Source: Anagrus nilaparvatae
Taxonomy: Eukaryota > Arthropoda > Insecta > Hymenoptera > Mymaridae
DNA: 64,000 bases
Assembly (NCBI GenBank): GCA_022575985.1
Contig: JAKSXM010000132.1
Location: 10,106,001 to 10,170,000, forward strand
Direction: 5' to 3'
Below are positions 21,847-34,443 of this stretch, in pieces; the stretch's first letter is position 1, and every line of letters begins with the position of its first letter. A model generated the notes under the pieces. That model made no database searches. It was not told the origin of the DNA and worked only from the letters and a program-made list of their open reading frames with translations. A program made the translations under genes and the position numbers.

Positions 21847-24800
21847 CAACTTTAATTTAATTTAAAATTATTATTTAGTCCCATTTAGCCATTTTTTTTG
21901 TTTCTTAAATTAAATTTCTTCCAAAGATTTTTTTTTTGGAAACCAAAAATTTTTGTGCATTGGTATGTGTGTGTTAGAAAAAAATTTTTTTTTCGTTTAA
22001 GTTTTTGTTTATACCATTGTTGTGATTCTTAGTATAAAGTGAAATTCGTGGAACAGGCTATATGGGTGCTTTCACTAAAATTTTAATTTTTTGTAAAATT
22101 TTAATTTTTTGTAAAAATTTAACTAACGATTCAAAATTTAATTAATTCGCCTAGTATATGAAATATTCCACTGAAATTGTGCAAAAATATAAAATTTCGC
22201 AAAATTTAAGTTATATACGGGTAAATCCGTATAAAATCATCTAAAATTATAAATTTTTTTTTGTATTTTGTTTAGTTAGCTATAATTTTGTAAAATTATA
22301 ATTAATTTTAGTATATACGGATTATCCCCTCAATTTTTATAATTTTCGACTATATATGGTAATTTCCGTATAAATTTGACTTTTTCTGAAATTTTTTTTT
22401 AAAATTAATTTCTTTAACAACTTTGTAATTTATATGATTAATTTTGGTAAAATTTAGTTTATAGAGCTATATATGGACAATTCCAACAAAATTTGACCTT
22501 TTTAAAAAATATACCGATTTTTGAACTTTATTCTCATATATATGGTAAATTACATAGAAGATTGAACTTTTTTTTACACATATACGGTATATTCCATTTA
22601 AAACCTAACTTTTTTGTATATATATGGCGTATTCCGTTAAAAAGTGAACTTTTGTGCACAAATCTTAATAAAGTTTATTATGAAGAATCGTGAACTTTTT
22701 GTATGTTGAGTATGGAAGTATGCTGGTATGAATTCTAGTATATAAGAATTAGGTTAGGAACGTTTTGCGCTGCGATCGTGAAAGAACACACACGTGGGCA
22801 TTATAAATATATTTGTAAAATATTGTAACTAAAACAAAAAAATGTATTGTATACGGTGAATTTGCTGAGTTGGCATTTCACTATCCTGACTCATTCTAGC
22901 CTAACCTACCTAAGCTTCCTATACTAGTCTTGTTTTAGAAATTGGTTATTTGCTTTCGAACTTTGGAAATTATGTTTTCGAATTTTGGTAAAACTTTACC
23001 TCATACTATATATGCTTTTATGACATATATTTTGCTCTTCACTTTTGTGAACATTTTTCTAATGTTCTTTTGAAATTTATATTTATTGCAAGAGTTTGGA
23101 TTTAATCTATTTAGCTTCGCCCTTTTTTTTTTTTCTGCCCTTTAAGGAATTATGGATTTTGCCTTTGTGATTATTCAGTCTTTTGTAAATATATTTTGTT
23201 TTTGCTTCTCGAGGGTAGATCCCTGAGAAATTACTAGATATTTGACCTTGAAAGTGTACTCGGTATAATTTCAAATTTTTGTCTCCATTTACGAAACATG
23301 TACCTCTTCGTTTTGAAAATGAAATTTTTAAATTTCTAATGCTTTTTAAAGCAGGCGCGGTAAAGTTTCGATCTAAGATCATCTTCCGTCGTGGTTGGCA
23401 CCCACGCTTCCGCTAGCTACCCACCAAAAAAAAAAAAAAAAAAAAAAAAAATTGTGTGGTTTAGGTTATTTCAATTTGATTTGACCGAATTTTGTAAATA
23501 TGTTTTCTTTTTGATTTAGTCTAATTTTTATATCTCTTTTTAGTCATAATTTTTTCCGTATTCTTAAGGGGTAAGCCCTAAGATACAAATTTGTTTTTCT
23601 AAGATTTATATTTAATCCTTAGTTTAGTTTTGAGATTTTGTGATCCGATTATATATTTCGATATATAGTCAATTTTGGCCCTGCTCTTCCTTAAGTTTTC
23701 TTTATCAAACCTTCGCTCCGTAATGGGGGAAGGGGAGGATTCTGAGAGACCGGACTTGTTTCTTTGTATAACATGTAGCCGTTGGGGGGAGAGTAGTATA
23801 CCGTGACCTACAATTCTACATTGAATTAAAGGAGATCGGTAAATTCGAATATGTGAATTAGAGAAGCTGAAAAAAAAGACTCTCTCTATGTAGCTGTTTG
23901 AACCAGGAAAAATTCGGAGAATTTTTCGCAATTTTCTTTATTTTTCCTTGGAATTCCAAAATCAAGTGCACTGATTTTTGGTCTTCTAAATTTAGTTTTT
24001 TTTGAAATTTTTCGTATTTGAGAATTTAGTATTTTTCAGAGAGGAAGAAATTTCCTTCTGTTTCTGTAATTTAGTCATTGCTTAGTTCGGAGATGTAATT
24101 CTCGGACATGGCTTGTTTATTTTTGTATTTAGCCCAATTTAATTGAAAATTTAGCCTAATGTTTATTATTTTCGAGTTTCTTTTTAATACTTTGATAGGA
24201 TGTAATTTTCTTCTATTGTATGTATTTTGAGATTTTGTATGTTTGTAAAAACTTTTGTATTTTGATTAAAATCGTAGAGCATAGCTCTCGAAAAAATTTC
24301 ATGAATTGATCTGGAGATGCAATTCTCGGATAAAGTTTTGTCTAGTTTTCTCATTTTGTTAATACGGTTTTAAGTCCTTATAAAATTCTTTTGTCCCTGA
24401 TTCAGTTATTTTATGGTATTTCTGAAATGTAGAATTGAATTTTTTTTGTTTTAAATGATAATCCCCGGAAAGTTGGTCTTTGAAAATTTGAGCTTTTGGA
24501 ATTTTGTAAATAGTTTGTATATAGTATTAGTTTGCGAGTATGTTTTTCATGCTCAAATGATAATATTTAGCGGAGAGATTCTCCTTAAATATTTTCAATT
24601 AGTGACCGAATTTCATCGAGTTATTTTCTCTTTGAAATTCATTGACTATTGTGACTTCCCAGAAAACCACCTTAGCTCTAAAACCGAGACGGAGATTGAC
24701 GTTTTAGAGGATAGTCTTAATGAGAACTGAAAATGGTTATTTTCAGTGATCAGATTTCGTCCGTAGAATTCAGGAATAATATTTTTATTCTTATTTCTAC

Positions 24801-25320
24801 AAAAATATTTTGTGTCAGGATTGGTAAAATTATTTTTCATTTAGAATAAACTTCTTTAGAAAATATATATTTTCCATATCCTTAGTTTACTTAAATTTTC
24901 TTTGCTGCTTGCCTCCCGGAAAAGCATTTGCTGGATTTGATTTTAGGCAAGAGATGCTTAGTTTTCCTTTTGCAAATATTTTTAATAATATTCTGAATTC
25001 ATGTAAATTCTTCCCTTATTAAGTTTTAAATTTCAGCTCTTGGTACTTAAAGTTAATATAAATCATTTTGTAAAAATATTTTGATGCATTAATATTACCA
25101 AAAATCTACTCTTGCAATTGAAATTCTCACAAATTATGATATATACGTAACCTTATTTTGACCTAACCAAATTGTATCCTTTCCTCATCCTTCTATATAG
25201 GCTATCCGGAAATAATCTGGATTATTTAGTTTCGTTAGCTCAGAATTTTTATGTAATAAAGCCCACAAAGATAGGTAGGAAAAGAACGCACACATGAATC
25301 TACTCAACCCTTAACTATGG
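21847..25320 (+). other. Non-coding interior of the LTR element
   Basis: Only short frames, none with recognisable protein motifs. From 22058 to 22640, a short motif TATATAYGG, then about six bases and ATTCC, recurs about nine times at irregular 40-115 bp spacing. Later (24050-24330) ATTCTCGGA-type motifs recur after GAGATG. An A-run of about 28 lies at 23426-23452. The interior may be a structured RNA scaffold for packaging rather than a message. Confidence 0.7.
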
Positions 25321-25335
25321 TTAAGAGGGGGGGTT
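25321..25335 (+). promoter_or_regulatory. Polypurine tract
   Basis: AAGAGGGGGGG immediately upstream of the 3' LTR, in the position of the plus-strand primer for reverse transcription. Confidence 0.8.
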
Positions 25336-26341
25336 TGTAACAGGATGAAATCCGGTTACATGGAATTTGTAATTTGTTAGCAATTTTCAAATAAATCTAT
25401 TATTTCATAAAAATCATAAGATTTATAAATTTAAATTTTCATCAGTTTTGTGACATAAAATGCCACCAATAAGGCATTTTCACGTGATCGATTCTCTGAG
25501 CCAATCAGAATTCGACACGTTTGGAGAAGAATAGAGTTCTTCATCCATATCAGGCCGCGACGCCATTCCGACTGTGGACTCCGGACGAGTGACACGCAGT
25601 CGTTGCTCGCTCTGTAAAATAATATGTGTTAACACCAAGTTTAAATTATAAATATTTTATAATTTACAGACTTTCAAAGAAAGCAGACTAATTATAATTT
25701 TGTGATTTATTAATAACTTATTTGTGTGAATAAATATTATATTTGTGACTTTATATTTGGACTACGAGAAAGACACCGCCATCATCAAGAATATTCGGAA
25801 GGAGAGATCTTCAGACACCGATCGGATATTATATGGTAAAACAAGATATATGTTAATTTACCAATGATGTGTGTGTTCTTTCGCGTATTTAGTTAATTCA
25901 GTTTTTAGATAATTATTAGTTATATAAGTACGGTTTTAGTTTTATAATTTTGTGTATAATTAAAGTTGTGGAAAGACGCCCGAGATCGTCTCAATGCTCT
26001 CCCTTCTTTCAATATAGTGACCATTGTTTTCGTGTCTTTGAGTTATTTAATTTTGTCATTTCTTTCTTATTTAGTTATTCAAAATTTCTAGATTTTAATA
26101 AATCTAGTGGCGCTCAACTCTATGTTTATTCCGGAAATTAGAATAATAATCAATACTTTCTGTAAATAAAATAAACTTATAATTTTCATTTCAAATAAAT
26201 AATTTTCATTATTTGTATATAAAATTTGACTACATTTATTTTATTATAAAATTTATTTCATTTCTGTATTTCCCGGAATTTCAGGTTTGTTATTTTTATT
26301 ATTTTATTTTGTTTGACCCTTTTAAAATAACCTCGGTCACA
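25336..26341 (+). repeat. 3' LTR
   Basis: Same length as the 5' LTR, with a constant offset of 4525 bp, and apparently identical except for A instead of C in the terminal hairpin (TGTAACAGGAT). It would supply the polyadenylation site. Confidence 0.92.
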
Positions 26342-26345
26342 CATA

Positions 26346-28230
26346 ATACTTGTATTGAAGTTTTTTATGACATGGAGCGTACATTTTTTGTATAGTTTTT
26401 TAAAATGAAACATACTTTAAAAAAAGCAGTTTATTTCTATTTATTTTTTTATAATTTCAGTATTCCTAATAAAATTTTGGTGTTTTGGGTAGTTCACTGA
26501 AATGTTAGGCTAAAGATTCAGAAAATTTAAATTTATTCATGTCTAAAATAAAAAATTAACGTTTCATCTATAAAATTATACAAATTACGTCTCAATAAGC
26601 TTCCAAACTTATTCGCAGTATCCAGTTTCTATTTGAAAATTAAACTGATAATAATGAAAATTTAACCTATAAACATGTAAACAAACAAAATAATCGTATC
26701 AATACTAAATAATTTTTTTTTAAATAAGAATTATAAAATCTGTAGTGAAAACTTTACGTTACCAACTTAACAAGAAGAAAAAAAATAATTTTTATTATCG
26801 ATCACAATATTTGTAAAGTTAAAAATTTTACTATACGCCATGTGTTGTTTAAAAAATACGGCACGCTTACGTTACGCTTACGGCACTAGTAATTTCGCTT
26901 GTATTTAATTGTTTAAAATAAATCACACAATCATCGCGTTTATTTCATTTTACTCGCTATCGCCTACAGAATATTTCAGGAAAACTAAATTTAAATTACA
27001 TTAAACGGTAAGAATGTAAAAGAACGTAAACTGGTGACTAAATTCCGAGCTACGCCTTTTTAATTGAGAATAATTTTACTACGATTGATAGTACAACATT
27101 TTCCTTTAAGAAAATTTAATATTAAACTTCTTAATTGTGACATACTCTAATGCTAAGTTATTCCATTAAACGGTATAGAAATGGCATTAACTATTAGAAG
27201 TAAGATCGCGATCTCCACAGAGCTGATTTTTATAATTTTACTGATATTGCTTTCTATATTTACGTTATTAGCAAATTTTTTGTTGTAAAAATAATTGATA
27301 TAGTTGGAATATAGTTTGCTTATTAATTTTTTACAATAAAAAAAAAAAAAATTAAATACAAAAGCTGATTCATTTAAAGCGCTGCATTACAGCAATAGTA
27401 ACGATCAGGTAGAAATGCCCATTGTTTGATCAGCTTTTACCTTATTCAAAGTAAAAACATTGAACGGTAGAAAATGATGGTAAAAGAAAATTAACAGAAA
27501 ATTATTTTAATTTAAAACAAACAAAAATATATTTATTGTAACAATTCAAATTTAACAAACAATTATTTATTTATTTTTTAAGTATATTAAATTAAAATTG
27601 AATTAAATCTTTAAAAAAATTAATGAATTAACAAACTTATTTTTGATTTTAATTAAAAAAAAAAAAAAAATTTTAAGGTTATAAAAATAAAAATTTATAA
27701 ATACTAAATGATACAAGACCTTATTTTATTTTATAACAAACTTTATTTTTTTTTTATTTTTTTTTTCTTCAAATTCGATGATCTTACAATAAAATAAATT
27801 TTTGAAATTTTATTTACGTCCTTTTTATAATAGATAATATTTTCCTTTCACCACAATTACAATAATAATCAGAACAAATTATTCAATTGATAGATATTAA
27901 TAATTATTAAAAACTTTTATTTTAAATTAAATGAAATCTTTCAATAATTTTTTTTTTAAATTTATTCAAATCAAAAATATTTCTCTTTTTAAACCACCTC
28001 AACCAACTTCTTTTTACTATCTGACGATATTATTATTTTTTTTTTAACAAAAAACCGTAATCAAGTAACATAGCAACAATAAACAATAAATTTCAAATTT
28101 CAAATCCAAACATTTTCTTCTACACTGTAATAAAATTCAGACTAATTATTCAAAAAAATCTTTCTTTTAAATATTCTAAGTAGTTAAATAAAATTCAATT
28201 TTTTTAATCAAATCCAGTTCGGAACACCCA
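26346..28230. other. AT-rich non-coding DNA
   Basis: No gene seen. Homopolymer runs of A and T are frequent, and the CAGGTAGAAATGCC match to 20453 lies at 27408. Confidence 0.4.
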
Positions 28231-29870
28231 TATATATTTTTTTTTCAAAGGAAATATGTGAATCTTGTATCAGCCATGGAGTGTTTGCAGACCTAAAAGA
28301 CCAGCAAATTTTCATGGCCACCCAGTTGTGCAAGTACAACCCGGAGACTTTGCCAACTAATGCGGTTCCCGACTTTGTGCCAGATTCTGGCTAAACACAC
28401 TCTAAACCCCCTGCGCCTGTTTTCCTTTTCCGGAATTCCCTTTTCAAATATAACTTCAGTTTTTAACGCGCAGCCTAGACAACTGGCCGCAGCTATCCCC
28501 CCTGCTGTGTCCTCCTCGACTATTGCCACCTTGTACCAATGACCTGTTAAAAACTGGGAGAGGTAAAAGTCCATCTCCCCATGCTGTCACCATATCCATG
28601 TCTGCAGATCTGAAATCAGTTTCTGCGGACACTGTACCTTTTGTTCGCTATTCCATGCAGAAGTAGTGTCCCTCCACACAACCCAACGGATCCTTACACC
28701 AATGAGGTAAAAATCATGGTGTAAAGATCACTAGGGATTGCCAGCGGCTTGACGGTTTTTCCCGGCTTTGTTACCTGAGGCCCGGTGTAGTGAGATGAAA
28801 GACAGGGCTCCTAGGGTCTTGGTTTTAGGACCGTGACTCGGGATATGTCCCAATTTGGTGCATTATGCCTGTGTTAACACATTCACTGTTTCTGCTATTT
28901 GCTAATCGTGCTAGGGCACGCGTGAGTGAAAGCCACTTCGCGCTCCTTTACACTTTCGTGCATGCATTTCTGCACCAATGCTAGCAGATCGATAGGTATG
29001 ACCGGTGCTACCACTTGGATCGTCACTAGGGACACCTTATGTTATAAACAGGCATTCCTCAGTACCGCTTACCGTTCTTGTTGGGATCTTTGTTTACCAC
29101 AAGCTGTTCTTTTTGTGCAGCTCTTTTCCCTTTTTTCTGCTCCTGTTTCTGCTTTTCATGCTGTTTTAGCAGTTTTATTTTATTTTCTAGTTCTTGGAGC
29201 AGTTTCGCTTTCTTTCGCCACTCTTTTTTCTCCTGTTCCTGGTCCAGTTTCTCCTTCTTTTGGAGCTCTTTTTTCTGCTGCTGCCTCTGTTTTTCTTGTT
29301 TCTAAGGAGGTTTCTTGCTTCTTTTCTCTTCCTGGAGCTTTGTGATCTTTCGCTGCTGCTCCTCAAATCTGGCTATATTGCTAACGTTACTGAGGTTATT
29401 CTGAGGTGTTCTTTTGTTTCCATGCTTGATTTAGGAAAATTCTCCAAAGAATAAGGCAAAAGAACCCTCTTTGCCGACTGTTTATCTGCTACTTTTTTGA
29501 AAGCGGACTCTATTTTTCTCGTTTCTTTATCCAGCTTATTCCTTATCTTGTCCCAAGCTTTCTACATTTCCGAGTAATGTTTATGCATACCCTTAATACC
29601 TTCTTTTATAACCGATATGTGGTTAAGGAAGACTTTTCCAATGCTGTTTGGTCTAAGCCTTGGTCTTGATCAGGGCTGCCAATATCGCCTGCTATGCTCT
29701 GCATTATTTTGAATTGGACTGTATAGCTGAGTTGCGTGTTATTTCCAGCACCATTATCTAGTCACTGCACACAGCGGATGGTCACTGCGTTCAAGCAAGT
29801 GTTAAGACCGCCTCAATGAAAATTTTTCCCCTTCAGAATCTACGAGAATGGTAGTACTAACCACTGAGGC
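28231..29870 (-). pseudogene. Decayed ORF1 (gag-like) of an R1/TRAS-type retrotransposon
   Basis: This block is far richer in GC than its surroundings. Translated on the minus strand, 29345-29090 gives a long Lys/Glu/Gln-rich coiled-coil stretch (for example KKEKLDQEQEKKEWRKKAKL and ENKIKLLKQHEKQKQEQKK), broken by stops. Such a coiled coil is typical of ORF1 proteins in insect R1/TRAS-like non-LTR elements. Those proteins bind the element RNA. The rest (28574-28293) is open but unrecognised. Repeated stops and frame changes make it a relic. Family assignment is inference from composition and motif style; a decayed host coiled-coil gene cannot be excluded. Confidence 0.45.
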
Positions 29871-29966
29871 TCATTTGCATAAAAAATTTAATTTTGTGTT
29901 GAATAAAAAGTATCAAAAAAATTTGTGTTGGACTTAAAAAATAGTGTTAAAAAATAATTCTTTTTG

Positions 29967-29969
29967 AAA

Positions 29970-30017
<48 letters not shown>
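29967..30017. repeat. AAT microsatellite
   Basis: About 16 tandem AAT units. Confidence 0.95.
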
Positions 30018-30022
<5 letters not shown>

Positions 30023-31224
30023 TCTAATTGAATACTGATCACAAAATATATCTAACGAATTGAATAAATATTTTCTATAATAATCAATTTCAATGTTATT
30101 TTTTATAAAATTTAATTCTACACCTTTTACTTTTTCAATACTATTTTAATACTATCAATTAATGTTAAATACATTTTACTTCTTAAACCTAAAAACTCTA
30201 AAATTATCCTTCCATTTACTCATTATATTTACTTCCATCTTTCATTAAACCTACAAACTTTTTATTATGATGACTAATATCATATTGATTTTTAAATTGG
30301 ATAGATGGAAGTTTCATATTTCTTAATATGGGCTCTCCACACTCGTACACATCATCATGGATTATTTCATAGATTAAACTATTTGTGTATAAAAGTTTTA
30401 ATAAAATATAAACATAAATATAAATATAAGTATAAATATAATCTTACCTATATCTATGCACAAAAGTTTGCGTTTTTCCGGGAAGACTTTTATCATAAAC
30501 TTATAGCGTCACTTATAGTAAAATAGTTATAAAAAAATTTTTGACAAGTCTAATATGCAGAGTCCAATATAAATGGGTTTATTCAAATAAACCTTCATTT
30601 TTTCCATTTTTATTGCTAAACAATTTTCACTAAATACTGTTGAGCTGGAAATTCGGCTAAAAAATGAAATATTTAGCTTTATGTCGCCCAAGATACCTGG
30701 TGACTATAGATGCATCAATCCTGCACCTGGGACCCAACATCGTTTTTTTTTCATGTATATTTATTGTATTAAAATTATCAAATAATAATTATGTTTTAAT
30801 GAATTATATTTATTATGATATTTCCCATAGATTTATTTTATTAATAATACTTGACATAAAACCTTTTTGCAACAAGGTTTTATAAAGATGGGTATCATAT
30901 TAATTTTGAAATACCTTTTTTATATAATAATAATAACGAATGAGAATAAAATCAAGTAATGTTAAAAGATTTTAAGGTTAATTTATAAGGTTAAATAATT
31001 ATACTTATTGTAACAAAAAATAATTACATAATTTTAAATAGCAGTAAATAAAAGCTTATTATGATATTTATAGCAGCATAATTCAATAAATAGTAATTAT
31101 TTTATAAAAAAAAATAAAAATTTTTGGGATACTTAAAAAGTTTAGGAAGATACAAAAAATTTATATAATTATTTTAAGTTCTTTTTTAGGTTATGTTTCA
31201 GTAATGATTATTTAAATAATAATA
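30018..31224. other. AT-rich non-coding DNA
   Basis: No gene; an AAATAT-type run lies at 30409-30445. Confidence 0.4.
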
Positions 31225-32990
31225 AAATTCAAAGGCACGGCGAACCAGATGGTAGTAGTGGACCTACTTGAGGCCGCCCTTCTATGTCTGGCCAAAAAGG
31301 GTAAAATTCAAATCGGTTGGGCATCAAACAGAGTGTGTCTCCGTGGTAACAAAAAGCATTGTTACAAGTGGCTGGGCTACGAGCATAGCTGATATGCCTA
31401 TAAAGGTCTGGACATGAGTAAAACGTGCCTTAAAGGCGGCAAGGATAGCCAAAAAACAGAGTGCAGGTAGGAAAAACCCAAGTGCTTTATCTGCAATACA
31501 AGGAAGAACAAATGCTGTACGGAGCACTATTCTGGAGAAAGGAAACTGCCCCAGTTACCGAGGGACCCTAACTGTGACGAGGAGTCTGCATCATGAGAAA
31601 TGATAATGATTTAGCTTCTCCAAGGGAACATGAACCAAGCCCAGGAAGCTAATACGTTGTTAAAATAGATTGACCGTAAAGACGATTGAAATATCCTCTT
31701 ACTAAGCGAGCATCTTACAACATGAACCACAAATACTGGCTTTCCGATAACACTGGCTACTACAGCATCTGAATTCGAGGTAAAGCGCAAACGTCCCTGA
31801 CCCAAAAAGAGAAAGGCATTTTTCACTTTTGGGCCACGTGCGGAGATACATTTTATATAAGTTGCTATCTCTCCCAAATGACAGTTCAGAGGTGCTTGAC
31901 TTGTAGTACATAATAGAGGAAACAGACTCCGTATGAGAAGGCAAGGTGGAATACCTCTATCCCGGACATAACCTTTGCAACAAAAGGGTTGTTTAGTAGA
32001 ATTGGCGACTGGAGAGTGATGGCTACAAATGTAGTAATCACAACTACATCGCCTTTTGGGTGCTGAAGGGAACTTCACAACGACCTCCGTACAGGAGGTG
32101 TCCCCTGGGTTGGAGTATTCCAAAAATGGACGAAGGCAGATTCAAGGAGTACCTTAGAATCGAGTCAGCGTCCATCCTTGCTTGGTATGAAAGAGCTACA
32201 GGTCCCCGGGAGGCTAAAATTTTAGTCCAGAAAGTAACATCTCTATTACGCGGAGCTTTTGACGCCTCCATGCCTCATCCAAGGCCCTTGAAAGGTAGAA
32301 AGCTAGTTTACTGGTAAACTTCAGAAATAACAGATCTACGGAAGGCTCGATGCCTGCGTTCATTACACGAAAACGTAGTAAAAGACCCCTGGGACGTCTA
32401 TGTAAATATCGACGATAAATAAATAAATAAATAAATAAATCCTCACACGATCCGAGCCTAAACATCAGTTAAGTACCTGGGAAATCTGCTTGACAACAAG
32501 TTGGGCTTCTGTAAGCAATATCAGAAGTCTTATAAATTGTATTGTCTTCACGTCAGTTGCATCCTCCTTATCAAGACTTAAGGTCAACATAGGAGGGCCC
32601 AAACCAGGGAAAAGAAGACTACTGATGTCCGTGGTGAACTCTGTCCTGCTTTATGGATTGGAAATCTAAACGAACACAACCAAATACACCAAGTACAGGC
32701 AGAAAATATCTTCTGTACAAAGACAAGTAGCACTGAGAATCGCCAGCACATACCATACGGTACCCCTAGCGGCGATCTAGGTGTTAGTATCGGTCATACC
32801 TAATGTAATTTGGTATGTTCCACTAGCGCTAGAGAGGAAATATAACTATGAAAGCGTAGAGGAGCATAAAGTGGGTTCCACTAGCACCCACTTCTATCTA
32901 GCTACCTTTCCGGCCAAATGTGAACTTTGGAATCTCTGTTTTAAAGGAGCACGACAATTTACAATTTCAGAAGTAACATTTTAAATCAAA
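31225..32990 (+). pseudogene. Internally deleted R1/TRAS-like non-LTR retrotransposon
   Basis: Plus-strand relics appear in element order. At 31345-31520 are degenerate zinc-knuckle motifs of ORF1 (HCYKWLGYEHS, KTCLKGGKDSQ, KCFICNTR). At 31621 comes an endonuclease-like ORF2 start (NMNQAQEANTLL, then LLLSEH in another frame). At 32110-32400 is the linker to the RT (FDASMPHPRPLKGRKLVYW, a stop where another W is expected, then TSEITDLRKARC). After an AAAT run (32408-32440), the sequence jumps to RT C-terminal signals (KYLGNLLDNKLGFCK; SSVQRQVALRIAST; LALERKYNYES). The catalytic RT centre is missing. Many stops and frameshifts confirm a dead copy. Confidence 0.75.
32408..32440. repeat. AAAT microsatellite at a deletion scar
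   Basis: About seven AAAT units exactly where RT sequence is missing from the 31225-32990 relic. Confidence 0.85.
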
Positions 32991-33133
32991 TCCCTAAAAA
33001 GTTTTTTATTTTAATAAGTAATGTAAAGGAAATTTTTTTATTTCTAAAAGTTTGCTCAAAATTTTTTGAAAATTTCAAAAGGCTCATAAATTAAATGGAT
33101 ATAATTATATGCATTGGCATTCTTATTTATTAA

Positions 33134-34439
33134 AGGTACATTCTCCCAGTTTTTTTTGATTAGTGTTCAAAAAGTATTCAAGAATATGCAAAAACAATTT
33201 TTAAATGAATCCCGCAAATAATAAAGAAACGACAGCGCCTGAAAGTGAATCTGTCAGTATGCTAGAATACAAGATCCGAAACTTTAAACGCGTTTTTCTC
33301 AGAACAAACTTTTTGAAAGCGCGCCGCACGATAACATAAAAACTACCTTCTCCGATTTCCATCAATTTTTTTTTAATCAATTCGTTATGAAATTTTACAG
33401 AAAGTGAACTACAATGAACCTGATCGGAGAAGTTTTTTGGTTTCTATGCTCCGTTTTGTTGCTAAAAATACTCTCAAATTTCGACTTTTTTCTATTTACC
33501 TTCATAACTTTTTTAATTATTAATATTTTTCATTGATTGTAGTTAAAAACTTATGTGCTTTATGGTGTTTTTTTTTTTTTTATTTTAGACGATTCTAAAC
33601 CAAGTTATCATGCGGCCTGATGTGGAACTTTTTTTTTAGACACCAACTTCAGTGCCATCTCATCATATGTAAAAAGAAAGATAATAAAAAAATTTTTTTT
33701 TTGTTTTCATTATAAGTATATAAAGCAGCTATAAAAAAATCTTTTTATTAGGGGTCGTTCATAAAATACGTAACACAAAATTTCAACATTTTGGATGCCC
33801 TCTACCTCTATTGTAACACACCGTAACAAATAATCTGACCCCTCCAACCTCTAGGATTTCGTTACGTAACATCGATAAAATAAATTTCAAACATAATTAT
33901 TGTAAAAAAAAGTAAGGAAAACCACCATCAGATTTGGTCTATTGTAGGTTTTTTGGGTCGCTGATCACGAAAATCGGGGTTTTCTCTATGAGAAATTGGG
34001 GCCTTGCCTTTAAATTGGTCAAAACTACCCCTAAAAAGGGCATTTTTTCTTTTTGCTGTATTCACTCTAAGCCTTTGAAATTTGGTTGAAAAAAACCTAT
34101 TTTGGGGGTAGTTTTGGCCAATTTAAGGGTGAAGGTCTAATTTATTATAAAAAATGTCTCAAAATTGTTCTCTCGCGTGGAGATACATAAAAATAATAAA
34201 GTGTCTTAGCATTAGCGGTATATTTAAATTTTTTTCATAAATAAAAATTCATTTGTAACGTAACACTGTTAACGACAGACCCCTCCTCAAGCGTAACAAG
34301 ACCATAACAACCTATGCGACCCCTCCTACCCCAAATTCGTGTTACGTATTTTATGAACGGCCCCTTATGCAATAAACTTTTTGAGAAAATCAATCTGAAA
34401 AATAACGTTATTTTTACTCAAAACTGGGAGAATGTACCA
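33134..34439. mobile_element. TTAA-flanked DNA element, 1.3 kb
   Basis: GGTACATTCTCCCAGTTTT near the left end is mirrored perfectly at the right (ending 34438). TTAA lies on both sides (33130-33133, 34440-34443), the target site of piggyBac-type elements. The terminal bases do not match the usual CCC-type piggyBac ends, so the superfamily is open. No transposase frame was found. A younger MITE is nested at 33751-34364. Confidence 0.75.
33751..34364. mobile_element. Harbinger-like MITE nested in the TTAA element, 614 bp
   Basis: The ends are GGGGTCGTTCATAAAATACG at the left and its near-perfect mirror at the right, continuing TAACAC (about 26 bp in total). TTA borders both sides, the TWA-type 3-bp duplication of PIF/Harbinger elements. 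It contains a GGGTCGCTGATCACGAAAAT segment of a dispersed repeat seen elsewhere in the window. Confidence 0.75.
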
Positions 34440-34443
34440 TTAA

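Larger units (their letters stand above)
20811..26341. mobile_element. Complete non-autonomous LTR retrotransposon (LARD-type), 5.5 kb
   Basis: Two 1006-bp LTRs (20811-21816, 25336-26341) flank a 3519-bp interior. The four bases CATA border both sides (20807-20810, 26342-26345), as expected for a Gypsy-type target duplication. A primer-binding site follows the left LTR and a G-rich polypurine tract precedes the right one. No protease, reverse transcriptase, RNase H, integrase or gag-like frame was found on either strand, so proteins from an autonomous relative would be needed to move it. The LTRs look identical except for one base seen by eye (C or A at their seventh base). Insertion is therefore recent. 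Confidence 0.92.

Noticed and set aside
21425..26141. 63-codon frame present twice (21425 and 25950)
   Set aside because: It is LTR sequence duplicated by structure, with no protein motif.
28926..29454. Plus-strand Leu/Phe/Ser-rich frames
   Set aside because: They are the antisense of a Lys/Glu/Gln coiled-coil stretch on the minus strand.
31611..32123. 170-codon minus-strand frame
   Set aside because: It lies antisense to the R1/TRAS-like relic, whose plus-strand motifs are recognisable.
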